A DNA stretch of 64,000 nucleotides, taken from NCBI GenBank assembly GCA_947683625.1, contig CANTUR010000793.1:1984001-2048000 (forward strand), written 5' to 3'. Numbering within the stretch: the first letter of the stretch is position 1; each line of letters opens with the position of its first letter. Under the pieces are notes generated by a model. That model worked only from the letters and a program-made list of their open reading frames with translations, was not told where the DNA came from and made no database searches. Origin of the DNA: Mallotus nudiflorus. Taxonomy: Eukaryota; Streptophyta; Magnoliopsida; Malpighiales; Euphorbiaceae. The translations under genes were made by a program, and so were the position numbers. This document shows, piece after piece, positions 10,347 through 21,211 of this stretch.

Positions 10347-11386
10347 GTTTGTGAATAATGATATGCGATTGAATAGGTTTAGAGTCTCTCATAGTGAATT
10401 AGTAACTTGTAGAAATGTCATTGTATTGAAATGTGAATACATAAGAAAAGGAAATTTTTTTTAGTGTAGCTGTATTCTCTCATGGGTGCATATACGTGCA
10501 TGCAGTTGAGATTTAAATTATAAGAGGCCTTAGTTTATGAATATGAAAATTGTTCATGTGCAGAGTAGTAGATTCCCTTATCTCATTTTTCTAATTACAA
10601 AGTCTTGGCCAATCTACATTTTTCAATCCAAGCATCTATAATTCTTTGTAAAAGCTTGTAGGAATTATTTAATGGTAAAACATCTCAACCAGCTATTTCT
10701 TAGTCTGATTTAGATATCTTGATAACTAATAGGACCTAATGTCCTTAAACATTAAAAAAGGATGCTTGCTCTTGGCTTAAAAGTAAGCATTACACTTTAT
10801 AAGTTAATGATGCTAATAGCCATCCTTAATTAATGAAAGCTAACTATCCAGTGACCAACATTGTTCATCAGTGCCAACAATTTTCACTATAAATGCATAT
10901 AACCTCTTCTTCTTTAATCTAGGTGTAAAAAGTGCAAACATTAAGGTATTGGTGATAAAATAAGATCATTTGTGCAAATAAAATGCAAAGAGATGGCACA
11001 CAGTCGAGTTATGAAGAGATCATTATCTTTGAATGGAAAATTGATTATATATATATATATGAAAGAGCAAATTGATGTATCCCATTAACCATTTTGCTGC
11101 AAAAAACTTGTAGTGACAATCCTTGTTTAAAATATTTTAATTAAAGATGAATGGATATGAGATGAAAGAATGGTAGAGAAGGCCAAAAGGGGAAGTCTTA
11201 TTAAGTCATAATTATAAATTTTACTTTTTTATGCTTTGCTTAATACAATCTTTTCTGATACAATGATTAATAGCCATAACAATCCCATATTTACATATGT
11301 TTGCTACATGCTAACTAATTTGCTTGCATTTAAATGCTTGATTCTAAATTTGTTTGGAGAGATACAACAACTTGTGTCTCCTTTGC
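10347..11386. other. Unassigned intergenic DNA
   Basis: This is unique-looking AT-rich sequence with a short (AT)n at about 11047-11060. I see no coding frame with known motifs and no repeat shared with the rest of the window. Confidence 0.5.
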
Positions 11387-11880
11387 TTACATCTCTTCCT
11401 CAATAAGATCATCCGTATGCATCTCTAGTTGGTTCAGGCATCTTACAAACACGAAAAAAGAAGGAAAATGCTATGGTGAGAAAAATTCAGTGTCCATTCT
11501 CTAATATGTGAACAAGTCAACCATATTCTCACATGATATATTTTTCCTCATCTGCTCAAAATGATCGGGAGCTTTTGAAACTAATGAGTTCTTCCCAGAC
11601 ACCTCCATACCATGCTTGTTGCAAGATGTCCTAATTTGTGCAAGCAATACCATTGGGTTTTACAAAGACTCATACGGCTGATGCTCATCAAACAGGTCCA
11701 TTCCAGGTAGGATCATTTTGCATGAATTCCTTGTAAACATCTTTGTAACTGCATTATAGCCATCTCTATTAATTGTGTTATAGAATCCAGTAGTTAGTTC
11801 AGTAGGGTGAGTGTGGGTTTCATACCAAGAGTGCAAGAAAATAACCAAAGAAATAAGAGCAAGAGATGGACCCATTTTGA
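11387..11880 (-). pseudogene. Beta-amylase 3' fragment (BAM9-like), broken
   Basis: Beta-amylases cut maltose from starch chains; the BAM9 branch is considered inactive or regulatory. Read on the - strand from about 11830, it shows HSWYETHTHPTELTTGFYN and NRDGYN, then a FTRNSCKMILPGMDL block, all conserved in the family. A frameshift near 11670 follows, then LLAQIRTSCNKHGMEVSG, then FEQMRKN, and in-frame TAG codons where Gln and Glu are expected near 11503 and 11473. The frame ends EEEM-stop at 11387. It is a single uninterrupted block of about 160 codons, the very 3' end of the gene only. The tail resembles BAM9 more than BAM3, but that is a judgement by eye. Confidence 0.85.
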
Positions 11881-12225
11881 GTGTGAAGAAGACTTTTCTT
11901 GGATTATAATGGTGGTAGCGATGGAGGTGGAGCAGGAAGTGGAGGGAAGACAGAGGAGAAAAAGAAAGAAGAAGAATATGAGGGTTAAATTTATCATTTC
12001 AATTCTTTTTGTTGACAAGGTAGGTGATTAGGCTACATGTGGATCCTAATTTTGCTCAGTCACTATCAAAAGCACTACATTGACTTTAAATTTTTATCTA
12101 TTGTTTCTTGGACATGTATTTGTTTATTGTTTCTTGGACATGTATTAGAAATGTAAAATAAATGTAAAGTATTCTAAATTATTATATTAAAAACATAAAA
12201 TAAACATAAAGTATTCTAAATTGAC

Positions 12226-12226
12226 A

Positions 12227-12272
<46 letters not shown>

Positions 12273-12282
12273 GCACACACAC
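12226..12282 (+). repeat. (AT)n(AC)n compound microsatellite
   Basis: An AT run (12226-12250) passes directly into an AC run (12251-12282) with one CG interruption. Confidence 0.97.
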
Positions 12283-12319
12283 GTTATGTTATGTAAGCAT
12301 TTTCATTCATCATTACTGG

Positions 12320-12934
12320 AATATAAATTCCAAAGACATTAAATTTAAAATATTTTTTTTGTATATGTTTGGTTTACTTTTTGTATATTTTTAATTTATT
12401 TTCCATATATTTTAAGTTTCTGATACAATATCGTCATTACATTATATTTTATGTTTATGATACAACATCCTCATTGCAGTGCATTTTACGTTTCTGATAT
12501 ATATAGATATATATAATTCCAAAGACATTAAATTTAAAAAATATATTTTTTTTTGTATATGTTTGGTTTACTTTTTGTTTATTTTTCACGTATTTTAAGT
12601 TTCATTGTAGTATATTTTATGTTTCTGATATACTATCATTGCATCAAAATAATAAACTTCATATGTTCTTTACTTAAATAATTTTTAAAAAATCAATATT
12701 AATTATTAATGAATTTTTATTTTTTAAATTTTTTGTATACTTTGGTTTACTTTTTGTATATTTTTAGTTTATTTTTCGTATATTTTACGTTTCTGATATA
12801 ATATTTTCATTTGTATATATTTTTCATTTTTGATACAAAATCCTCCTTACAATATATTTTAAGTTTCTGATACATTATGATTGCACCAACACAATAAACT
12901 TCATGTATTTGCTACTTAAATAGATTTAAAAAAT
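12320..12934 (+). repeat. AT-rich tandem array, about 200-bp units
   Basis: About three diverged units each contain TTTGGTTTACTTTTTGTTTA-like runs, a repeated GTTTCTGATA block and AATAAACTTCAT. The last unit is cut by the Mutator-like element at 12935 and resumes after 17638 with the same CTAATTATTAATGAATTTT string seen intact at about 12700. Confidence 0.85.
12926..12934 (+). repeat. Target-site duplication, left copy
   Basis: TTAAAAAAT, 9 bp, identical to 17639-17647 and flanking the Mutator-like element at 12935-17638. Confidence 0.85.
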
Positions 12935-13429
12935 GGGATTTTAATATAAAAGCCCCAAAAAGGGCCCCTATTCACCAAAATGCACCCACTTTTCATTTTT
13001 TACTAAAATGCCTACAAAAATAAAAACTATTTACCTCCATGTCTTGTTTTAACATAAACCACCTAAAAAAAAAGGATGCAAAGAAAAAGGCGTTGCTCTC
13101 TTCCCCACTACCATCACCATCATATCTCCACCTTTTATTTTGTTGATCCTCTTGTAGCAGACCCATTCTTGATCCCCTTACTTGAGATACTTCCACCAAT
13201 TTTTGAATCTTATTTTACCAAATGCCTTCCTTTTCCTCTTATTTTCCACCATGATTACTTCTTAGTTAATGTATAAAAAATGGGCCAATCCGATCGCTAC
13301 CATTTGGTCATCGTTTTGATCTCAACCCTTTAAAAGAGTGTTATGGTTGTGATGCGTTTCAATTTAGGGTTTTTCAAGTAAAGTTAAAGAGAAGAAAAAA
13401 GGGTTTTAGAAAATCAAATCAAAGAGAAG

Positions 13430-14163
13430 ATGGATACTTATGCTCTTAATTCAACTGAAATGCATCGATTCCTCAACGTAAGCCAAATCCCCTTTTCCAG
13501 CTTTGTTTATTATTATCATTATTCTGTTTTATTGTTGTTTCTGCCCAGCTACTAAAATTTGCAATTATATAATCCTTTATTTCGAAATATGGGTATATTT
13601 CAGCTATAATCTTGGTAATTAGTGTAATGATCGAACAATTTCACAACTTGAGTGGATTATATAAGGGAAAGTTGGATTCTTTTTTATAATGATCTATAAG
13701 ATTCCTCTTTCAATTTTTTATTGTATATAATGTGCTACTTGCTATGTTATTGAGATTTTGGTCCATTCCATGTTCAAACATTCTTTTGGATATCATAATC
13801 ATAGCTATTTGGGTTAATGATTGCATTTTGAAGTTGAGGTTTGCGTCGTGCTAAGAATTTAGAGAAAGTAATGATTTCTAAGGGATTTGTTATCTTTGAT
13901 GTTATTTGGCATGTTGCAAAATTTTAATGTATTCATCTGTTTATGATTCTTATTTTTGAATGACGATTATACAATAAGAAAAGGAAAAAGCCATGGTGAG
14001 TGAGATGGTAGCCAAGCTTACAAGTGATTGTTGGGATAAATACATCACAGGTACTTTTGGGAGCAAGTTCAGCTTAAGTGAAACATCATGCCTTTCTAAT
14101 TGTGCATAGTGGTATATGGATATGAGCCTCATTATCAGGAAACATTTTCAGTCTATGCATTAA
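13430..14163 (+). pseudogene. Captured TIM8-like small Tim chaperone fragment, two exons
   Basis: TIM8 is a small Tim protein that escorts membrane proteins across the mitochondrial intermembrane space. Exon 1 is 13430-13477, MDTYALNSTEMHRFLN, ended by a GTAAGCC donor. Exon 2 starts near 13975: EKEKAMVSEMVAKLTSDCWDK, then SKFSLSETSCLSNCA, then YMDMSLII, stopping at 14161-14163. Plant TIM8 has the same order and about this length. The twin CX3C motif is damaged: CWDKY has lost its second Cys, while CLSNC is intact. In-frame stops at 13975 (TAA) and 14107 (TAG) stand where Gln is expected. The intron acceptor AG is not clear. It lies inside the Mutator-like element with its own leader. It is almost certainly dead. 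Confidence 0.85.
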
Positions 14164-15090
14164 GAGTTTAGGCTTAATGGAATTATACATCGGTTATAAT
14201 ATGTTATTTTCATATTGTATCAACATTGAAGCTTGTCTGTTGTTTACATGCAAGCTGATGTTCAAGCTTCGTGAACCTTGGAAGTTTCAGATATACTAAC
14301 TAATAAAACAAATGTTTTTCTTTAGTATGTTTAATGAACTTTTTTTTGTTCATATATACATCTATTTGGCTATTTTTTCTAGTACATATTGTTTCTATTA
14401 ATGCAAAGACTATAAACTTTCCCTACATTTACTTTAGAGTGGTCCAGTGAACTACAAGACACATCCATGTTGGATCTATGCATGGCTCTTTCACAAGGGT
14501 TCCACGTGCATTGTGTATATGCTGTGCATATATGTGTACGTGTATATGCGAATGAGTTGGAGAAAGAAGGAAAAGAAAAGGGCTAAGCCAAGATATTTGT
14601 AGGTCTTATTTCCCAGTTCCCAATAAATATGAACAGCTGCATGATTGACAGCATAAAAAAATATCTTACTTTGAGTATCCACTGTAAGAACATCCATTTG
14701 CTTTACTTGTCTACATTAAAAGTAGTTACTACTTATCCAGGATAAGTTTGATATATGCAGAAACAATTAGTTAATTGTTGGTCATATGTATGATTCTTAA
14801 ACATCAATTTTTTTCATATGCAAGATGTTGAAAGCTCCCTTTAGCAAGTTCTTGTGGCTGGCATGGGAGGACGTCTATAATGACCCCACCTCAATACCTA
14901 TCAAATGCTCTATTTTTCCTTTTTCCATTAATGCTGCCTTTTGCCATCAACATTAACTGTATTAGTTCTAATGTTCTGTAATTTTCAGTTCCAAAATTTC
15001 TATTATTTTCTTTTTTGCAGTTATGTTATATCTTGCTAAATTTGGGATAATAGACTTCTGTTCTTTACTTCAAAGCTCTTGACCATATGA
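14164..15090. other. Possible 3' flank of the captured gene
   Basis: This is unique-looking sequence within the Mutator-like element, less AT-extreme than what follows. It may be more DNA taken from the TIM8 locus. A CCACGTGC (G-box-like) string lies at about 14502. I see no convincing ORF. Confidence 0.35.
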
Positions 15091-15499
15091 GAATTTTTTT
15101 TTTCGTATATTAATAATTAAAAATTTTAATAATTACAATAAAAAATGAAATAGTTCCTGCACTTATGGAATTTATTATTATTATTATTAAAACAAAAAAT
15201 TTGTAAAATTTGAAATTTAAATTCTTAACATTTTATGTCACATAATGAATATTTTCACATTGAATAAATTAAATTAGTAATGATTTTTCTATTTCTATTA
15301 ATTACAATTTATAGGTAAAGATTTGAGTAAATTAGTGATGAATGTTTTGTAATAAATACATAATATTGTAGAATAAAACCAAAAATCTTATATATATATT
15401 CTTCAAAACAAAAAAAACTAATATGGAAAAAATGAATCAGAAACCAAAAATAAACCAAAAGGATACAAAAATGAATCTCATATACATTCTTAACTTTTA

Positions 15500-16575
15500 A
15501 TTATGCTGATGCCCCATTAAAACAAGCTCCCTTTTTTATTGAATGCTTCATTACAATAAAGAATGAAGTATTTTCCATTTATGGATAATAATTACAATAG
15601 AAAATGAAATATTTTTGGTATATGATTAGTATATGATTCGTATAAGAAACTAAAAAGATATAAAAACAATAAAACAAAACATATCCCAATAGAATCCTTT
15701 AACTATTACCACCACCAATAACTTCAATAAAACTTTGAATTATAAGCTTCTTTATTCTCACTATCCCCTCCACCCTCACTGCCTTTACATTCACTTTTCT
15801 TATTTTCAACATCCTTTTCAGAATTAACAACATCTACTAAACTTGGTTGATAACTACAATAGAGAATGAAGTATTTTTCGTATATGATCCGTATCAACAA
15901 CTAAAAGAAAACCAAATTCAGTATATGATCCTTATAAAAAATTAAAAGGAAACAAAAAAGATATAAAAATAATAAAACATAACATACCTAAGAGAATCCT
16001 TTAACTCATCTTAGAATCCTTTAACTCATCTTAGAATCCTTTAACTCATCTTAGAATCCTTTTACTCATCACCACTACTAACAACTTCAATATAACTTTG
16101 AATCATAAGCTTATTTATTTTCACCATCCCCTCCACCTTCACTACCTTTACTTTCACTTTTCTTATTTTCAACACCCTTTTTAGAACCAACAATATCTAC
16201 TAAACTTGGTTAATAATTATAATAAAGAATGAAGTATTTTTTTGTATATGATCTGTATAAGAAACTAAAAGAAACCAAAATCAATATATGATCCGTATCA
16301 GAAACTAAAAGGAAACAAAAAAGATACAAAAATAATAAAATAGAACATACCCCAATAGAATGCTTTAAGTCATCACCACTAACAATAACTTCAACAAAAC
16401 TTTCAATCGTAAGCTTCTTTATTCTCACCATTACCTTCACTTTCACTGCCTTTACATTCATTTTCCTTATTTTCAACACCTTTTTCAGAACCAACAACAT
16501 CTACTAAATTAGAATTAGAAGTACCAAAAGCAGCCCATCTTTTCTTATACATTGAAAACAAGGTCAGAAATGAAA
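15500..16575 (-). repeat. Triplicated segment with faint coding signal
   Basis: Three diverged copies lie at about 15720-15915, 16084-16280 and 16386-16575. On the - strand each can be read as a similar acidic stretch around VDVVGSEKGVENKE and GSE-GENKEAYDSK, but each frame soon hits stops. The rightmost copy runs further upstream (MYKKRWAAFGTSNSNL). I do not recognise the family. The shared frame in three copies suggests an originally coding unit that was duplicated inside the element. Confidence 0.6.
15991..16070 (+). repeat. 20-bp tandem repeat, four copies
   Basis: The unit is TTAGAATCCTTTAACTCATC with one or two changes in the first and last copies. It sits inside the second unit of the larger triplication. 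Confidence 0.95.
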
Positions 16576-16639
16576 AGTAAATGAAAAAGCAACAAAATTA
16601 AATACACACTATCTAATAATAGAATGGAGATGTGGGGTA

Positions 16640-16923
16640 TCAATTTTTCTTGAAAAAATTAATTTAAAAAAAAGGAAAAGCAAAAAGAAAAATAGGAATT
16701 AAAAAATAAAAAGAAAATAAAAATTAAAAAATAAAAGAAAAAAGTAGAAAAAATAAAAATAAAAAGAGGAAAAATGAGAAAAAATGTTAAAATAAAAATT
16801 TATTTAAAAAAAAGAAAAAGAAAAAAGTAGGAGAAAATAAAAATAAAAATAAAAAAAGAGAAGGAGAAAAAAATAAAAAATAAAAAAGATGACAATAAAA
16901 ATTTAAATTAATGAAAAAAGAAC

Positions 16924-17015
<92 letters not shown>

Positions 17016-17600
17016 TCTCCATTACTTAAAAAAAGAAAAAAAAAGAGAAAGAAATGAAAAAAATAAAGAGAAAATAAAAATTAAAAAAAAGAAAAAAGAA
17101 AAAATGAAATAAAAATAAAATAAAAATAGAAAAAGAGAGAAAGGAAAAAAGAAGGAAAAGAGAAAAATAAAAAATAAAAATAAAACAAGAAGAAAAAAAA
17201 AAGGAAAAAAAGCTAGCACCCAACTGTTATTGAATATGAAAAAATTGAAGAACTTAAAATTTTTTTAAAAAAAATAAAACTAATAGAAAAGTAATGAAAT
17301 AAAAAAATAAAAATAATAATGATATTGTCTAAATTTTCATTAATTTAAAAAAGAGAAGGAAACACAGGAGAATGAAAAAAAAAAGAAAGAAAGAAAGAAA
17401 TAAGATAGAAAATACTATGAAATAAAAATAAAAATAAAATAAAAATTAAAAAAAGAAAAAAGATGAGGAGGAGAAGAAAAAATAAAAAAAAAAGGAAAAA
17501 AAAGGAGAAAATAATGAGGAACAAAAGAGAAAATAAAGGGTATCAAAGTTAAGAGACTAAGGTAAAAGTGTAATAAAAGAAAAATTGATAGATTTTAGTA
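16640..17600 (+). repeat. A-rich purine tract
   Basis: Almost pure A with scattered G and T (AAAAAGAAAATAAAAATT style). The long Phe/Leu/Ser frames on the opposite strand are products of composition and are not genes. Confidence 0.9.
16924..17014 (+). repeat. (TAA)n microsatellite, about 30 units
   Basis: An uninterrupted run of about 90 bp inside the purine tract. Confidence 0.97.
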
Positions 17601-17638
17601 AATAAGTATAAAAATTGGGCATTTTTACTAAATCTCTC

Positions 17639-17647
17639 TTAAAAAAT
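17639..17647 (+). repeat. Target-site duplication, right copy
   Basis: TTAAAAAAT, identical to 12926-12934. Confidence 0.85.
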
Positions 17648-19829
17648 CACTACTAATTATTAATGAATTTTTATTTTTATTATAAAAGGTAAAAAAAAAT
17701 GTGGAGTTGAATTTTAATGGATGAATTTTCCTTCGAACTATATTCATGATGTTTGATTCTAATTAGTGAATTTTTTTTTTAAAAAGCAACTTTAAATAAT
17801 AATTTTTTTATGACATTACTAAAACTTTTTTTTATTTATAGCATTATATAGTTTTGTATTTATTTTGACTTATTGTAATTAAAAAATAAACATTTAGAAA
17901 TAATGATAAATTTATTAAAAATAAAAAGAAAATAAAAATAAAAAAGCGAAAGAACAAATAAAACTAAAAAGATTATACTTTAGCATAAAATGTCAAAAAA
18001 TTTATGAAATAAAATTTCATAAAAATATGTTGGCTAATGCTCCACCAATAAAAAAGATTCAGAAAATAAGGAAAAATGAGAAAATAAAAATTTTGAAAAA
18101 GGAGGAAAAGGGAAAAAAAAGAGAGAAATAAAACATAAAAATAAAATAAAAAAAAAAAAAAGAAAAGGTAAAAAACGGAGAAGATAATTTTTTTAAAAAA
18201 AGGATAAAAATGAAAAAAGGAGAGAATAAAAATAAAAAGAAGGGAATGAGAAAACATAAAAAAAAGGTAAAATAAAGTAAAAGGAAGAAAAGGGCACTCC
18301 TGTAATTAAAAGGGACACAAGGGGCACTCCTATAATTAAAAGGGACACAAGTGTAAATAAGTTAGGTAATTTTAATAATTAATGAAAAGTAGAAGGCATT
18401 TTAGTTAGTAACATTTATAAAGTGCCTTTTTGTGTGTGTGTGTAAAAATCTCTATTTTTAATTACAATCTCTAATATCCAAAAAATTAATCATTCTTAGC
18501 TAGAGATTCAACTAAAATGTTTCACATTCGACAAATAGGTGTACTCCCAACTCTTTTCTATAGTTTCTTCTTTGTCTTGAGTATGTTTGAAATAACTAAG
18601 CCATAGGGAAATGTTAATGATACATATGTAGAGGTCTGCTACATGAACAATGTGTAGTGGATAAAATAATATATGTTGCTTGATGCACTTCACCTTTAAT
18701 CATTTTAGTACTTATACTTACACTTTTATCATTTTAACATCTTAACTTGCCAAAATGCAACCTATAAATCTCTTTTTCACACATGTGGCATATTTAGTAA
18801 TGAATGAGTGCATGAGACTCAAATATTAAAAGCAAAAAAAGAATCGTTTTAGTCACCGTCTAATTCTTCTTATTCTTCCTTTTTCCTTCTTCATCCCCTT
18901 TATATTTTCTTCTTTCTTTTCTATTTTTTCTTTTTCCCTACAACCATAGACCAAAACCCATTGTGCTAAACATTTTATGTTCCCAATCAAATGCATATAT
19001 GTAATAAAAAATAAAAAAGGAAAATTATGTCAAAAAAATTACACAATACTATAAAGGTTGAGAGCTATATAAGGAAGCATTAGTTTTTTAAGGTCCATTT
19101 GAAGTTGCTTAAGAGGACCAAATAACTTCCCTCTGTCAAAAAATGCTTTTAAGGATCTTATCACCTCTATGATATGATCCATATTTTTTTGTTTTTTTTT
19201 TGAGATTGGCTTCATAGAGAACTTCCTTTTCTTTTACAATTACAAATAATAATACTGAATTAAAGCATAAGACATGAAATTGTGCCACTAATTACTAAGT
19301 GGGTAATATGCATTTTGAAGAAGAAGCCTAAATTTGTAAAATAAATAAATAAATAAAAATATGGGGGGTAAGGGTGGGAGGAAGGCCATATAGCTAAAGA
19401 AAAATGAAAATAACAAAAATCATTATTCTCACATTTTGAACACGAGTAATCTTCTTTCAAGATTGAGAGATAAAATGAAAAAGCTGTAATATTGTGTGGG
19501 CTAGTAGTTATTAACAATTAGCGTTAAAAAATAATAGGATTTTACACAAGCTTTATACAAAGTTTTTAATTTTCCTTTTTGATAAATTAGGGTTTGAATT
19601 TAGGGAAACATAATCATATCTAACACTTTCATTAATTGTTTTATACCTAGTCATCTTCTTATAGCAATGGAACAATACGTGCACAACTCATTCCAAGTGC
19701 CAACAACAAATTTTGTAATCCTGAGGGGTTATAACTTTTTGTTGACTCACCCATCTCTCCTCCTTTTACCATTAACACCTTTTAACCTCTTAATCCTTCC
19801 CTTTTATATTCATACCATGAACTTTTAAC
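17648..19829. other. AT-rich intergenic DNA
   Basis: It begins with the rest of the interrupted array unit, followed by another purine-rich tract (about 17880-18290). A 30-bp unit (GGGCACTCCTNTAATTAAAA core) is duplicated at 18291-18320 and 18321-18350. A short (GT)n at about 18431 and a pyrimidine-rich stretch at about 18865-18950 follow. I see no gene. Confidence 0.55.
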
Positions 19830-20343
19830 CATACACACTTGCCAAAATAAATTGACAAGCCCATCTTATGCAATGTGCTTTCGACCTATCACCAAACATT
19901 GAACCAATAAGCTTCAATAAAGTTGTCTATTACAAACAATGGCGTGATGCCATGGATTCTGAAATTCAAGCTGTTTACTATACCAACACTTAGGATCTTG
20001 TTCCACCTTCCTTACTTGCTAATATTATGGGCAATAATTGGGTTTATATGATTAAAAGACATGTTGATAGCAATATTGAGCATTTTAAGGCTTGTTTTAT
20101 GACAAAGGGGTATACACAAGAACATGGTTTGGATTACAATGAAACTTTTAGTCCTGTGGTTAAGCCCACTGCCATTCGTACAATGCTTTTTATTATTGAA
20201 ACTAGAGGTTAGGTGCTTCATCAACTAAATGTTAGTATTGCATTCTTGCATGATGAGTTAAATGAAAAAGTTTATATGGTACATCCTTATAGATATATTA
20301 ACAAATAATTCCCTCACTATTGTGCAAATTGCGTAAGTCCTTG
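19830..20343 (+). pseudogene. Copia reverse transcriptase, first part
   Basis: It opens with the RT lead-in: FNKVVYYKQWRDAMDSEIQA, then MGNNWVYMIKRHVDSN and YTQEHGLDYNETFSPVVKP near 20100-20170. AFLHDELNEKVYM follows, then KLRKS at the break. Stops occur at 19852, 19993, 20209 and 20305, and there is at least one frame change near 20310. It ends at the 5-bp target of the solo LTR (CCTTG, 20339-20343). Confidence 0.88.
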
Positions 20344-20593
20344 TGTTAGCACCAAATTTTAGGATGATTTAAGTTTAGATGCGATAGAAGACCCAATGAT
20401 GAAAATTAACTGTGAAATTAGATTTATTGGATTTGATTTATAGGTTTTAGACTAAAATGTAAATTCTTTTTAGGACCTATTTTGAATTTTTTTTTATTTT
20501 AATAATAAAAATATAAATTCTTTTTGATCCAAACGGCCAAATGAATTTGCAAATGAAAGTGGTACCACTTTTACACCAAATTTATTTTTTTTA

Positions 20594-20632
20594 TCGGAAA
20601 ACTATATTTCCGACTGAAAATATAGTTTTCGA
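20594..20632. other. 16-bp inverted repeat (hairpin)
   Basis: TCGGAAAACTATATTT at 20594-20609 faces AAAATATAGTTTTCGA at 20617-20632 with a 7-base loop and one mismatch or slip. It lies inside the solo LTR, about 250 bp from its start. Confidence 0.8.
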
Positions 20633-21147
20633 CCCATCTCACAATTTTTTTTATTTGGTAAATTTGTTAGAAAAATATATTTTTTTTCATTTTATACTTT
20701 TTTTATTGGTTGTTATTTTTAGTTTATTAGATAAATACATTGATAAATTTTATTTTTATTAGATAAATAACAAAAAAAATTTGTTTTATTTGATTTTTAT
20801 CCGGAACTTAACGTAGGGTTACAGGACTATGTCTCTATATATTTGTCTTTTTCTTTTTACAAGTGGGGGGAGGCTCTTATGGTTTTATTATTTTTTCATT
20901 TACTTTCTCTGATTTATAGGGGAGTCACAATACAACCACTTGAATTTTTTATGTTTTTCTTTAGTTCTTTGTCAAAAAATCATGTCAAATAAACTAAAAT
21001 CACAGACAAACACAACAAAAGGCACAAACTTTCATCAATGGTGATCATCATTCTAAGGGAAATCAATACTACATCTCATTATCAAATCTTCTTCTCCTTC
21101 TTCTTTTATTTTGATTTTGATTTTATTTTTATATTTAATTTTGTTTA

Positions 21148-21156
<9 letters not shown>

Positions 21157-21209
<53 letters not shown>
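21157..21209 (+). repeat. (TTA)n microsatellite
   Basis: About 18 perfect units inside the solo LTR. Confidence 0.96.

Positions 21210-21211
<2 letters not shown>

Larger units (their letters stand above)
12935..17638. mobile_element. Mutator-like element (Pack-MULE candidate), 4704 bp
   Basis: Degenerate terminal inverted repeats face inward: GGGATTTTAATATAAAAGCCCC on the left against GAGATTTAGTAAAAATGCCC on the right in reverse complement. They are flanked by a perfect 9-bp duplication, the size made by Mutator transposases. The neighbouring array unit at about 12660-12725 preserves the same sequence without the insert, so it acts as an empty site. No transposase was recognised inside. The cargo is a TIM8-like gene fragment, a triplicated segment with weak coding signal, an AT-rich purine tract and a long (TAA)n. 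It would need a transposase from elsewhere. Confidence 0.82.

Noticed and set aside
11794..12018. Secreted peptide with a hydrophobic start on the - strand
   Set aside because: It overlaps the beta-amylase fragment, and the hydrophobic run comes from a simple T-rich stretch; no support for a gene.
13430..14163. A functional TIM8 gene
   Set aside because: In-frame stops, a lost Cys in the twin CX3C motif, an unclear acceptor site and a position inside a transposon argue against it.
15991..16070. CRISPR-like array
   Set aside because: The four 20-bp units are directly adjacent with no spacers, so this is an ordinary tandem repeat in a plant genome.
17022..17223. Two overlapping - strand ORFs made of Phe, Leu and Ser
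   Set aside because: They are the complement of an A-rich purine tract and show no motif; composition explains them.
18300..18480. A further Mutator-like end near the (GT)n at 18431
   Set aside because: The texture is similar to MULE ends, but I found no partner end or target duplication.
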